A DNA stretch of 64,000 nt from an uncultured Lachnospiraceae bacterium (GCA_910588125.1 CAJUPI010000010.1:8894-72893); one strand, 5' to 3'; positions 17,556 through 26,447 are shown, numbered from the stretch's first letter. Numbers and translations are program-made. Notes: generated by a model not told the origin, from the sequence alone.

Positions 17556-19169
17556 TCAGCCACCTCTGAACTTCGTCGGAGAGACACCGTACTTTTTCTT
17601 AAACACATAACTAAAATAATTTTGCTCCTGGTAGCCCACTTTCCGGGCAATCACATAAGTCTTTTCATTCGTTTCGTTTAGCAATTCCACTGCCTTATTC
17701 AACCGCACCTCCGTCAGATAGGCCACATAGGTCTTGCCTGTTTCCTTGCGGAACATGGTGGAAAAATAAGCCGGGCTCATGTGAAGCTGACGGCAGATCA
17801 TCTCCACCGACAAATCCGGATCCGGATAATGCTCCTGAATATACTGCCGGGCTTCCTCGATCACCTGGCGGTTCGTCGTATCGCGGCGCCGGTTGATGGC
17901 CTCGTTCATCTGGCAGGCCACCTGTGTCAGCCATACGGTAAATTCTTCCCGCTGCTGCCCGCTGTCCATCCGCTTCATAAAACCGTCATCTGTATCAAAT
18001 ATCTGGCATAGATCCATGTCATACTGCTGCATCAGACGGGTTACGCAGTTGACCAGCGACAAGCGGTATACCTGATACTGGCGGGCATGCGCTTTCACGT
18101 CATCCATCCGGGCCATCAATTCCCGCACCACGGCTTCGATGCTCTCCGGCGTTCCGAATTTGATAGCCGCAGTCAGCTCCAGCTCATCCTTCTCTTCCAA
18201 TTGCAGCTTGCCCCGGCTGACCGGCTCCATATCATTAATGTAGATCGTTCCTCCTGTTCCCACAATCGCCTTATAGCCCAGAGCATCCATTGCTGACTGG
18301 TAAGACTCCCCGATACGCTCCGGCTTAAGGCTGCTGTGTCCCACCCCAATCGTCACCGTTACCTCCAGAATCCGGCGGATTTCCTTACAGATATCCCCCA
18401 AAAGGTCAATGAATCCGGTCTGCGTGTTGCTCTCATCAATTGCAACCAGGAGCGTGATACCGCCGGTGGAATTAAAAACAGTAAAACGGAAATACTCCCG
18501 CAGATTGTCCTCCACCAATTGCCGAACAGAAATGGGAATCAGTTTCTGTTCCTGTTGCCTGGACAAAGGCTGTCCCTCCGCCCGCTCCTCCGGCTCTACA
18601 CTGATAACCGCCGCCAGCCATTTGCGGGCTCCCAGAATATCGATCTCATATTCCTCCAGCCGGGAGGCCACCTCCTCATCCGGAACATTTCCCCGAACCA
18701 GATCATTCAAAAAGAGCTCCCGGAGAATCGGCAGGCTGCTTAAATAGCTCTCCCGCAGCAGGCGGACGTTGCGCCGCTGCTCAATCTCCTCATCCAGGCT
18801 TTCCCGGACCCGGCTAAGTATCTCCGTCAGCTCCTCCACATTGACTGGCTTTAGGATATACTCGCTCACATTCAGTTTAATGGCCTGCTGCGCATATTCA
18901 AAATCATCATAGCCGGAAAAAATCAACACTTTGATCGAAGGATACTTCTGCCGGATCCGGGCTGTCAAAGTCAGTCCGTCCATATATGGCATCCGGATAT
19001 CCGTCATCACCACATCCGGCTTGAGCTGCTCTATTTTCTCCAGTGCTTCTTCCCCGTTGTCCGCGTCTCCGGCCACCTCAAATCCAAGGCTCTCCCAGTC
19101 AATCTTGCGAATAATGGCTTTGCGGACCTCTTCCTCATCGTCTGCCAGCAGAATTCGATAATAACTCAT
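17556..19169 (-). CDS. YesN-type response regulator with AraC DNA-binding domain
   Basis: 537 residues. The N-terminal receiver has acidic pocket ADDEEE, phospho-acceptor Asp in VVMTDIRMP (about 56) and the Lys of YILKPV. A long middle region separates it from two C-terminal AraC-type helix-turn-helix motifs (MICRQLHMSPAYFSTMFR and VGYQEQNYFSYVFKKKYG). It is the cognate partner of the downstream kinase and a probable activator of mglB. Its ATG overlaps the cobD stop by 4 nt, with AAAGGA about 10 nt upstream. Confidence 0.9.
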   Translation of the reverse strand: MSYYRILLADDEEEVRKAIIRKIDWESLGFEVAGDADNGEEALEKIEQLKPDVVMTDIRMPYMDGLTLTARIRQKYPSIKVLIFSGYDDFEYAQQAIKLNVSEYILKPVNVEELTEILSRVRESLDEEIEQRRNVRLLRESYLSSLPILRELFLNDLVRGNVPDEEVASRLEEYEIDILGARKWLAAVISVEPEERAEGQPLSRQQEQKLIPISVRQLVEDNLREYFRFTVFNSTGGITLLVAIDESNTQTGFIDLLGDICKEIRRILEVTVTIGVGHSSLKPERIGESYQSAMDALGYKAIVGTGGTIYINDMEPVSRGKLQLEEKDELELTAAIKFGTPESIEAVVRELMARMDDVKAHARQYQVYRLSLVNCVTRLMQQYDMDLCQIFDTDDGFMKRMDSGQQREEFTVWLTQVACQMNEAINRRRDTTNRQVIEEARQYIQEHYPDPDLSVEMICRQLHMSPAYFSTMFRKETGKTYVAYLTEVRLNKAVELLNETNEKTYVIARKVGYQEQNYFSYVFKKKYGVSPTKFRGG

Positions 19170-20329
19170 TGTGCAGAATTCCTTTCTCTCTGTTTCATAT
19201 CTTTTACGCTTCCGAATGGCAACCGCTTTGTACCTTCATGCTCCGCCTCCTCATGCTTTATATCATGCATGCGAATCGTTTCTATCAATTGCTTATTCTC
19301 CTCATGTGTCCGGATTGCCGTCCGGTAATAGCGAAAACCAGTACTGTTCGCCGCCGGTTCCAGCCCGTGGAAATTGCCACAATCCCGAATCAGGATCCCC
19401 TGTTCCCGCAAACGGATCCCCAGATTGCCATATCTGCCCTCCTCGTCCTGAAACAACAGATAATTCACCTGTGAAGGAAATACCCGAAATCCCAGCTCCC
19501 CAAGCTTCTGTCCCATCCACTCCCGCTCTTTTCTCACCAGCCCCCTTGCCTGTGCCAGATAATCCTTCTCTCTCAAAGCCGCCGCCCCTGCCTCCTGCGC
19601 CGGTATCGAAACACTCCATGGCTGCCCTGTCCGGCGAAGCTGCCCGGCTAACGCCATATCTCCGCAGATTACATATCCCAGCCGAAGTCCCGCCATAGCA
19701 TATGATTTTGTAAAAGCCCGCAAAAGGACCACCCCCGGATAATTTGGGATCCGTCCTGCCAAAGTATACTTTTCCGGTTTTTCGAGAAACTCACAGAAGC
19801 ACTCATCCACTACCAGAAGCCCCTGCTTTTTTTGACATATCCCTGCCAACAGCTCCACCTGTCCTCCTGGCACCGCCAGCCCGGTCGGATTGTTCGGATT
19901 GCATAAAAACAGCCATTCCCCTTCCTCTAGCTGGCCGGCCAGCTCCCGGACATTCACCCGGTAGTCCCGTTCCTTTCGCAAGATAAAATAGCGAATCTGA
20001 CAGCCAACAGCCTCCAATGCCCGCTCATATTCTGAAAAAGTCGGCGATAGCAGCAGCGCCTGCTTTGGCTTTTTGAGTGAAATCAAACGGTAAATCAGAT
20101 CCGCCGCCCCGTTTCCACAGACAATCCGCTCCCGCTCTGTCCCATGGTACTCCGCCAGCCGGCGGCTTAACTCTCCACATTCCGGATCTGGATAACGGTT
20201 CCAATGCTCCACAGAAGCCCGCAGCACTTTTTGCACTCCCAAAGGAATCCCCAGCGGATTCACATTCACAGAAAAATCAAGCGCAATCCTTCCATGATAG
20301 ATATCTCCGCCATGAAGCTGATATCCCAT
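19166..20329 (-). CDS. cobD: Threonine-phosphate decarboxylase-like PLP enzyme (cobalamin side chain)
   Basis: Class-I PLP enzyme predicted to decarboxylate L-threonine O-3-phosphate to aminopropanol phosphate, the nucleotide-loop linker of cobalamin. LHGGDIY at the N-terminus, DFSVNVNPLG, FLCNPNNPTGL, VVDECFCEF and the PLP-lysine region AFTKSYAMAGLRLGY are classic. I start at MGYQLHGG because AAGGAGG lies just ahead. About 35 charged residues extend beyond the usual end, and the stop overlaps the response-regulator start (ATGA). cbiB and a cobU-like gene lie upstream, supporting the cobalamin role over histidinol-phosphate aminotransferase. Confidence 0.85.
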   Translation of the reverse strand: MGYQLHGGDIYHGRIALDFSVNVNPLGIPLGVQKVLRASVEHWNRYPDPECGELSRRLAEYHGTERERIVCGNGAADLIYRLISLKKPKQALLLSPTFSEYERALEAVGCQIRYFILRKERDYRVNVRELAGQLEEGEWLFLCNPNNPTGLAVPGGQVELLAGICQKKQGLLVVDECFCEFLEKPEKYTLAGRIPNYPGVVLLRAFTKSYAMAGLRLGYVICGDMALAGQLRRTGQPWSVSIPAQEAGAAALREKDYLAQARGLVRKEREWMGQKLGELGFRVFPSQVNYLLFQDEEGRYGNLGIRLREQGILIRDCGNFHGLEPAANSTGFRYYRTAIRTHEENKQLIETIRMHDIKHEEAEHEGTKRLPFGSVKDMKQRERNSAQ

Positions 20330-20434
20330 TTTTGTCCTCCTTATTCTGTGCCTACGCTTTGATGGCTTGTTTCTCCTGCCAGGCTCTGAAATGATTTGTT
20401 CTGCAGCAAGCAACCCCTTACATCGCCTTTTTTA

Positions 20435-20463
20435 ATTTTAACATGAATTTTCTGTCATGTCAT
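20435..20463 (-). promoter_or_regulatory. Promoter for cobD and the sensory genes
   Basis: On minus, -35 ATGACA (20458-20463), a 17-nt spacer and -10 TAAAAT (20435-20440), each a 5/6 match. It lies about 105 nt upstream of the cobD ATG. The leader lacks the conserved blocks of a cobalamin riboswitch. Confidence 0.6.
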
Positions 20464-20526
20464 TTCTTTTTCATGTCTACTGCCACCGGCTAAATATTGG
20501 GAAAAAGGTCCTTGCCTGCAAATATA

Positions 20527-21486
20527 TTAAAAAGGAAAAAAGCCGCGTATCATAATCCCCGCTGCCACCGCCATCCATGCGCCCGCCATCATCAGACGAT
20601 TCACCCGCACAATATCCTCCTTCTCCACGTTCCTGGCCGCATCCCCAATCATGGGCTTTTCTACCAACACCCCGAAATACCAGGCCGGCCCTGCCAGCTG
20701 CACACCCAATGCTCCGGCGCATGCCGCCTCTCCCTGGGCCGAGTTCGGACTCTTATGGCAATACCGATCCCGCCGCCAGATCCGCCAGGCGCCCCGGCCA
20801 TCAAATCCCGGCAGCAGCCAGGCCGCCACAATCAGCAAAAAAGCTGTCAGGCGGGCCGGCAAAAGATTCGCCAGATCATCCAGCCTGGCCGGAATCCTTC
20901 CCAAATACTGATATCTCTGGTTCTGATATCCCACCATAGAATCCATGGTATTGACTGCCTTATACATCCATCCTCCCACAGGTCCCAGCAGCAGCAGATA
21001 AAAAAGAGGGGCGATCACCCCGTCCGACGCATTCTCCGCTACCGTCTCCACAGCTGCCTTGATAATTCCTTCTTCCGACAGCGGCCTGGTATCTCGTCCG
21101 ACGATCCGGGACACCGCCCCTCTTGCTCTCTCGACATCATTCTTTATTAATGCCTGATATACCTTCATACTTTCTGTTTTCAGTGACCTGGCAGCCAATA
21201 CCTGCCAGCTCATCACACACAAAATCAGAAAACGCAGCCCCGGATGAAGCCATCCGGCCACAAAAAGGATCCCAACTGTTGTTCCTCCTGTCACGGCCAG
21301 AACAGATACTGCCAGAATTCCACCGGCGGCGAGCTCTCCGGCCGGGTTCTCCGGAAACCATTTTCGCAACAAATGTTCCAATCGTCCGATCAGCCATCCA
21401 ATTCCCCGGACCGGATGCCACCAGCTCTCCGGATCGCCTATCACGAAGTCCAGTAAAAAACCAATCCCTATTGCTGCCGGCTCCAT
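20527..21486 (-). CDS. cbiB: Adenosylcobinamide-phosphate synthase CbiB
   Basis: Integral membrane enzyme that attaches aminopropanol (phosphate) to adenosylcobyric acid. 319 residues with several hydrophobic helices. Family motifs are DFVIGDPESWWHPVR at the N-terminus, GRDTRPLSEEGIIKAAVETVAENASDG split over the central loop, and YKAVNTMDSMVGYQN. GGGAGGGG precedes the chosen ATG at 21486; the frame is open 16 codons upstream without a site. 17 nt separate it from the cobU-like gene upstream; cobD follows after 197 nt with its own promoter. Confidence 0.93.
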   Translation of the reverse strand: MEPAAIGIGFLLDFVIGDPESWWHPVRGIGWLIGRLEHLLRKWFPENPAGELAAGGILAVSVLAVTGGTTVGILFVAGWLHPGLRFLILCVMSWQVLAARSLKTESMKVYQALIKNDVERARGAVSRIVGRDTRPLSEEGIIKAAVETVAENASDGVIAPLFYLLLLGPVGGWMYKAVNTMDSMVGYQNQRYQYLGRIPARLDDLANLLPARLTAFLLIVAAWLLPGFDGRGAWRIWRRDRYCHKSPNSAQGEAACAGALGVQLAGPAWYFGVLVEKPMIGDAARNVEKEDIVRVNRLMMAGAWMAVAAGIMIRGFFPF

Positions 21487-21503
21487 TTCACGCCCCTCCC
21501 TGC

Positions 21504-21896
21504 TTATCCCTTGATTTTCTGTGGAATCCCGCATATCATCCGATAGACCTGACTGGCTTGCCCTGCCAGCAGCTGACCGGCATGGCCCACTGCTTCCCGA
21601 TAATCTCGTTCACTTTGCTCTGCCGGCACAATTCCATATCCTATCTCATCCATCGTCACGGCCTCCGGATCTGCTGCCAACACTCTTTTTACAAATTCCT
21701 CCGGCTTTCCCCCTGTCTCCAGGATCTGATATATCCATCCCTGAAATCCGATCAAAAACCTTCTCTCCCATGCCAGCTCCGGCTTGTCCGTCCTTCCGTC
21801 TGCCAGGTTTTTTGCAAACTCCTCTTCCTGCAATCCTGACAATTCACAGACAAATTCTCTTTTTCCCTGACAGGCTCCGCCAATAATCAGTATCAT
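21504..21896 (-). CDS. Short CobU-like P-loop protein
   Basis: About 130 residues resembling CobU (adenosylcobinamide kinase/guanylyltransferase) at both ends: a P-loop-like MILIIGGACQGKREFV at the start and REAVGHAGQLLAGQASQVYRMICGIPQKIKG at the end, with VTMDEIGYGIVP in between. It is about 50 residues shorter than the complete CobU at 56563. The P-loop reads GGACQGK where the complete copy has GGSASGKS. It may be a divergent functional form or a reduced paralogue. Start chosen at ATG 21896; TTG at 21905 is in frame but lies only 3 nt from GGGAG. Confidence 0.7.
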   Translation of the reverse strand: MILIIGGACQGKREFVCELSGLQEEEFAKNLADGRTDKPELAWERRFLIGFQGWIYQILETGGKPEEFVKRVLAADPEAVTMDEIGYGIVPAEQSERDYREAVGHAGQLLAGQASQVYRMICGIPQKIKG

Positions 21897-21934
21897 ATAT
21901 CTCAACTACTCCCTTTTGCAACCATATTTCTTCC

Positions 21935-21940
21935 ACTATA
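21935..21940 (-). promoter_or_regulatory. Extended -10 upstream of the short cobU-like gene
   Basis: TGATATAGT on minus fits TGnTATAAT with one mismatch, about 40 nt from the start. No -35 of note. It lies just beyond the terminator of the upstream transaldolase gene. Confidence 0.35.
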
Positions 21941-21953
21941 TCACAGCTCTTCC

Positions 21954-22009
21954 AAAAAAGACAGGAGCAAAACACAAAAATTGTGTCCGGTTGCTCCTGT
22001 CTTTTTTCT
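21954..22009 (-). terminator. Terminator after the transaldolase operon
   Basis: GACAGGAGCAA pairs with TTGCTCCTGTC, with an inner ACACAA/TTGTGT pairing, and is followed on minus by TTTTTT. The flanking sequence is also T-rich on plus, so it could act in both directions. It closes the 30800-22021 operon. Confidence 0.88.
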
Positions 22010-22020
22010 TTACCTGTTTT

Positions 22021-22671
22021 TTAACCAAATACGGCCCGATAATCCGCCTGGAATTTTTGAATTCCGGCATCCGTCAAAGGATGTTTTGTCATCTGCTCCA
22101 GCACCTTGTATGGTACGGTCGCAATCTGTGCCCCGGCACGGGCGCAATCAATCACATGAATCGGATTCCGGATACTGGCCGCGATAATCTCCGTCTCAAT
22201 CCCGTGAATGTTAAAAATCTCCGCAATCTCCCCGATCAAATCAATGCCCGGCATGGAAATATCATCCAGCCTTCCCAGAAACGGCGATACATAAGTGGCG
22301 CCGGCACGGGCTGCCAAAAGCGCCTGGGCAACAGTAAACACCAGTGTCACATTGGTATGTATCCCTTCGGCATGCAGCGCCTTCACCGCTTTCAGCCCTT
22401 CCACAGTCATCGGAATCTTCACCACCATGTTGGGATGAATGGCGGCGATCTCCCGGCCTTCCTTAATCATTCCCGCAGCATCCACCGTCGTAGCCTTCAC
22501 CTCGCCGCTGATCGGTCCGTCCACGATGGAGGCAATCTCTGCAATCACCTGGTTAAAATCCCGGCCTTCCTTGGCAATCAGGGACGGATTGGTGGTCACT
22601 CCACAGATAATCCCCATATCGTTCGCTTTGCGGATCTCATCCACATTAGCCGTGTCTACAAAAAATTTCAT
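22021..22671 (-). CDS. fsa: Transaldolase / fructose-6-phosphate aldolase family protein
   Basis: TalC/MipB-type aldolase of 216 residues. Lys85 in MVVKIPMT is the Schiff-base lysine; FVDTANVDEI, GVTTNPSLIAKEG, TLVFTVAQALLAA and YVSPFLGRLDD are family blocks. Short members act either as transaldolase or as fructose-6-phosphate aldolase, which I cannot separate by eye. As last gene of an operon with xylulokinase, a transaldolase role joining pentose phosphates to glycolysis fits best. Followed by a strong terminator. Confidence 0.9.
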   Translation of the reverse strand: MKFFVDTANVDEIRKANDMGIICGVTTNPSLIAKEGRDFNQVIAEIASIVDGPISGEVKATTVDAAGMIKEGREIAAIHPNMVVKIPMTVEGLKAVKALHAEGIHTNVTLVFTVAQALLAARAGATYVSPFLGRLDDISMPGIDLIGEIAEIFNIHGIETEIIAASIRNPIHVIDCARAGAQIATVPYKVLEQMTKHPLTDAGIQKFQADYRAVFG

Positions 22672-22735
22672 TTTCTCTACTCTCCTTTCCCATTATTCAG
22701 TATATAAGCAATGCACAAAAAAGTCAAATTCATTT

Positions 22736-24229
22736 TCATGCTGTCCCAAAAGGATTCTCCCCCGGATACCGCATCCCTTTGGGCTGGTTAAACCCGATTT
22801 CTTCCACCTCTACTCCGATATATTTAAACACCTCATATAATGCCTTCCCAAAATGTCCAAAAGCCACTGCCCCATGATGAGGATAGTTTTTCTCTATCAG
22901 CACATGGCGATAAAATCTTCCCATCTGCGGAATGGCAAAGATCCCTATTGCCCCAAAAGACCTCGTAGCCGCCGGCAACACCTCTCCCTGAGCAATATAT
23001 CCACGCAGCCTGCAATCTGCCGTGCTCTGCAACCGGTAAAAGGTAATATCACCGGGCACGATGTCTCCCTCCAGTGTCCCCTGAGTCACCTCCTCCGGCA
23101 GGGAACGCGCCATGATTAGCTGATGCTTCATCTCACAGAACGCCAGTTTTCTCGAACAGGTATTGCCGCAATGAAAGCCCATAAAAGTCTCCCTGTGCTC
23201 ATAGGGGAATTTTCCCGCAATCTCCTCCTGATACAGATCCGCCGGAACCGAGTTGTTGATATCCAAAAGAGTCACCACATCCTCACTGACACAGGTGCCG
23301 ATAAATTCGCTGAGCGCCCCATAAATGTCCACCTCACAGGATACCGGAATCCCCTGCCCGGTAAGACGGCTGTTCACATAGCAGGGTACAAAACCAAACT
23401 GCGTCTGGAATGCCGGCCAGCATTTCCCGGCAATCGCCACATATTCCCGGCTCCCCTTATGAGCCTCCACCCAATCCAAAAGCGTCAGCTCATACTGGGC
23501 CAGCTTCGCTAAAATCTCCGGCTTCTTGTTTCCTTTCCCCAGCTCCTCTTCCATATCCTTCACCACACCGGGAATTCTCTTATCCCCCTCGTGATTATGG
23601 AACGCCTCAAACAGATCCAGCTCTGAATTTTCCTCGATCTCCACCCCCAGATTGTAAAGCTGCTTAATCGGCGCATTGCAGGCCAGGAAATTTAAAGGCC
23701 TGGGGCCAAAGCTGATAATCTTCAGCTTGCGAAGCCCAACCACAGCCCGGGCAATCGGTAAAAACTCCCGGATCATATCTGCACACTCTTCAGCCGTTCC
23801 CACCGGATACTCCGGAATATAAGCGCGAACATTTCGCAGTTTCAAATTATAGCTTGCATTAAGCATGCCGCAATAAGCATCGCCGCGGCCCTGGATTAAG
23901 TTATCCCCCGTTTCCTCAGCCGCCGCCACAAACATCACCGGCCCGTCAAAATCCTTCGCCAGCAAAGTTTCCGCAATTTCCGGTCCAAAATTCCCCAGAT
24001 ATACCACCAGCGCATTGCATCCGGCCTCATTTAAATCCTCCAAAGCCTGCAGCATATGGATTTCGCTCTCCACAATACAGACTGGGCACTCATAAATCTC
24101 TTCCTTATCATATTTTCTCTCATAAGCCTCTACCACAGCTCTTCTCCGATTCACAGAAAGACTCTCCGGAAAACAGTCGCGGCTCACCGCCACGATTCCA
24201 ATCTTAATCTTGGGAATATTATTCATCAT
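22736..24229 (-). CDS. L-fucose/L-arabinose isomerase-family protein (FucI-like)
   Basis: 497 residues, similar in plan to FucI-type ketol isomerases but shorter than FucI (about 590). Candidate metal ligands occupy the expected order: Glu299 in SCEVD, Asp323 in LLDINN and a C-terminal His451/452 in PHHGAVAFG. The N-terminal half is a Rossmann-like region (IKIGIVAVSRDCF). AAAGGAGG precedes the ATG. It sits between a DUF4867-like gene and transaldolase, downstream of xylulokinase, with no xylA in view, so it may supply the ketose for XylB. The substrate is an inference. Confidence 0.8.
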   Translation of the reverse strand: MMNNIPKIKIGIVAVSRDCFPESLSVNRRRAVVEAYERKYDKEEIYECPVCIVESEIHMLQALEDLNEAGCNALVVYLGNFGPEIAETLLAKDFDGPVMFVAAAEETGDNLIQGRGDAYCGMLNASYNLKLRNVRAYIPEYPVGTAEECADMIREFLPIARAVVGLRKLKIISFGPRPLNFLACNAPIKQLYNLGVEIEENSELDLFEAFHNHEGDKRIPGVVKDMEEELGKGNKKPEILAKLAQYELTLLDWVEAHKGSREYVAIAGKCWPAFQTQFGFVPCYVNSRLTGQGIPVSCEVDIYGALSEFIGTCVSEDVVTLLDINNSVPADLYQEEIAGKFPYEHRETFMGFHCGNTCSRKLAFCEMKHQLIMARSLPEEVTQGTLEGDIVPGDITFYRLQSTADCRLRGYIAQGEVLPAATRSFGAIGIFAIPQMGRFYRHVLIEKNYPHHGAVAFGHFGKALYEVFKYIGVEVEEIGFNQPKGMRYPGENPFGTA

Positions 24230-24287
24230 CTTTTTTTCCTCCTTTACTTATCGCCTGTTTTATATACTCCTGACTCTCCGCATCTCA

Positions 24288-24908
24288 CTACACTGAAAGA
24301 TTCTCTCCCTTGAGTCCCAGGAAGCTTCCCTTCGGCAGCCCGCCCTCCGGATGTCCGATCAGCCATTTATTACAAGCCGCCAAAAGCCTCTCCTCCCCGC
24401 ATCTCACAGAAGGCTTCTTCTCCAGCGGCCCATTGGTCCCTTTTGGAAGTACCACCACACAGCGAAATCCATCCTCCCCCGCCTGGCAGGGAGCATAATG
24501 AAGCGTAGTGGCGTAAACCTCAACCATCGTCCCGGACGGCACAAAAAAAGCCTTCACCGTAGAAGTATCCAAGGTAAAATCTGCCTCCACATCCAAAAGC
24601 CTTCCCAGCAGCAGAATCAGATCCCCTATCGCCACATTTACCTCGGAATCCCGGTGATATTCCAGCGCATTCAGCTTCTTGTTATGTCCATTGCAATATC
24701 CGATCTGAACCGGCATTCCGCCATAAATTCCCTCTTCCAGATCTTTCGCTATCGAAAGCTTCTCTAACTCTGACATAGATTGGACATACGCCACATTCTC
24801 CGACACTGGTGTCTTCTCCATCTCTTCCATCAGCAAATTCACATCATACCCTTCAATAACCCGGCCATACTCCCTGAATTCCGGTTCGCTCACCTTATAT
24901 ACTCTCAT
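24288..24908 (-). CDS. DUF4867-like protein
   Basis: 206 residues without signal or membrane segment. I place it from memory in DUF4867, a family without known function. The central block NGHNKKLNALEYHRDSEVN followed by GDLILLLG looks like a cupin-type metal site (two His and Glu residues ahead of a Gly-Asp turn), and FVPSGTMVEVY then LHYAPCQ could be the second cupin motif. Start at ATG 24908, 9 nt after the xylulokinase stop. Its place between sugar kinase and isomerase genes suggests a sugar-handling role such as mutarotase or epimerase. That is inference only. Confidence 0.65.
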   Translation of the reverse strand: MRVYKVSEPEFREYGRVIEGYDVNLLMEEMEKTPVSENVAYVQSMSELEKLSIAKDLEEGIYGGMPVQIGYCNGHNKKLNALEYHRDSEVNVAIGDLILLLGRLLDVEADFTLDTSTVKAFFVPSGTMVEVYATTLHYAPCQAGEDGFRCVVVLPKGTNGPLEKKPSVRCGEERLLAACNKWLIGHPEGGLPKGSFLGLKGENLSV

Positions 24909-24917
24909 ACCCGTCCT

Positions 24918-26447
24918 TTATAACCTCCCCAGCTCTTTAAAATCCTCCTGCAAACTCCGATACAGTTTCTGATATAAACGATGATACCTCTCATAAACCA
25001 GGACATTTTCTGTCACTGGTCCCAGGCTGTCTTCCTCTTCCATCAGCCGGTCGCAGGCAGTCTCCACATCCGGATAAATCCCACATCCCACGCCTGCCAA
25101 AATCGCCGCTCCCAGGGCCGGCCCCTCCTCCTGGCGCACCGTCTTCACCGGACAACGATACAGATCCGCCAGCATTTGCCGCCACACCGGACTTTTCCCG
25201 CCGCCTCCACATGCCATCATCCCATCTACTTTTATCCCCATCTCCTGCAATATCTCATTACAATCACAGAGCGAATAAGCCACTCCCTCCATCACAGCCC
25301 GCAGCAAATGCTTCCGTTGATGAATAGCCGACAATCCAAAAAATACGCCACGGCAATCCGGATCCAAATGAGGCGTCCGCTCTCCCATTAAATAAGGCAA
25401 ATAGATCAGACGGTCACTTCCTGCCGGCGCCTCCTTCACATCCCGGTTGATCCAGTCATAGACGTCCTTTCCCTCTTTCTCGGCCCTGGCCGAATAGTCC
25501 TGGCAAAACTGATCCTTAAACCATTTCAGAGACAGCCCCGCGCCCTGGGTTACTCCCATCACATGCCAGGCTCCCGGCACCGCACAACAACAGGTATGCA
25601 CTCTTCCTTCCGGATCAATCGCCACCTTGCTGCTGTGGGCGAACACCACTCCGGATGTTCCAATGGTGGTAAAAGCAGTTCCGTCCCGAACCACTCCGGT
25701 CCCCACCGCTGCGGCCGCGTTGTCTCCGGCACCGCCCACAACCTTAGTCTCTGCTGTCAGCCCTGTCCTTTCTGCCGCTTTTCGCGTCAGGGTTCCCGTA
25801 ACCTCACAGGATTCATACACATCTCCCAAAAGCCGCCGGTCAATATCCAACGCCTGCAAGACCTCTTCTGACCAATTCCTGGCCGGTACATCCAAAAGCT
25901 GCATACCGCTGGCATCGCTGACCTCTGTGGCAAATACTCCTGTCAGCACATACCGGATATAGTCCTTCGGGAGCAAAATATGGCGGCAACGCGCATAATT
26001 TTCCGGCTCATGCTTTCTCACCCACAAAATCTTAGCTGCTGTCCATCCGGTCAGAGGAGGATTTGCCGTGATCGCAATCCATTTTTCCCTGGGCATCAGC
26101 TTTAACATATCTTCCACTTCCTCAGCGGTTCTCTGATCACACCAGATGATAGACGGGCGGATCACCTCTCCCTTTTCATCCAGCATCACCAGGCCATGCA
26201 TCTGTCCAGAAATACCGATTCCCTTGATTTCATACGGATTTAAGCCAGAATGCTCCACCACTTCCCTTATCGTGACAAAGACCGCATCCCGCCAGTCCTC
26301 CGGCCGCTGCTCGGCCCATCCGTTTTGGGGCTGGTACAGCGGATAGGCCAAAGCTGCCGAAGCCTTTACCGTCCCTGACTCATCAAACAATACCGTCTTA
26401 ACAGCCGACGTTCCCACATCGATCCCTAATAAATAGTTATTCTCCAT
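24918..26447 (-). CDS. xylB: Xylulokinase
   Basis: FGGY-family kinase phosphorylating D-xylulose. 509 residues, normal. Phosphate loop GIDVGTSAVKT at 8-18, substrate motif GISGQMHGLVMLD (78-90), catalytic Asp242 in GGAGDNAAAAVG, and the C-terminal FGGY-like GGGGKSPVWRQMLAD are all present. The QMHG motif is characteristic of xylulokinase rather than glycerol or gluconate kinase. Third gene of the operon, 48 nt after the GH3 gene and 9 nt before the DUF4867-like gene. Confidence 0.92.
   Translation of the reverse strand: MENNYLLGIDVGTSAVKTVLFDESGTVKASAALAYPLYQPQNGWAEQRPEDWRDAVFVTIREVVEHSGLNPYEIKGIGISGQMHGLVMLDEKGEVIRPSIIWCDQRTAEEVEDMLKLMPREKWIAITANPPLTGWTAAKILWVRKHEPENYARCRHILLPKDYIRYVLTGVFATEVSDASGMQLLDVPARNWSEEVLQALDIDRRLLGDVYESCEVTGTLTRKAAERTGLTAETKVVGGAGDNAAAAVGTGVVRDGTAFTTIGTSGVVFAHSSKVAIDPEGRVHTCCCAVPGAWHVMGVTQGAGLSLKWFKDQFCQDYSARAEKEGKDVYDWINRDVKEAPAGSDRLIYLPYLMGERTPHLDPDCRGVFFGLSAIHQRKHLLRAVMEGVAYSLCDCNEILQEMGIKVDGMMACGGGGKSPVWRQMLADLYRCPVKTVRQEEGPALGAAILAGVGCGIYPDVETACDRLMEEEDSLGPVTENVLVYERYHRLYQKLYRSLQEDFKELGRL

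Noticed and set aside
20330..20434. Possible cobalamin riboswitch in the cobD leader (GGCAGGAGAAACAAGCC looks faintly like a B12 box)
   Set aside because: The other conserved riboswitch blocks are absent and the leader is only about 100 nt.
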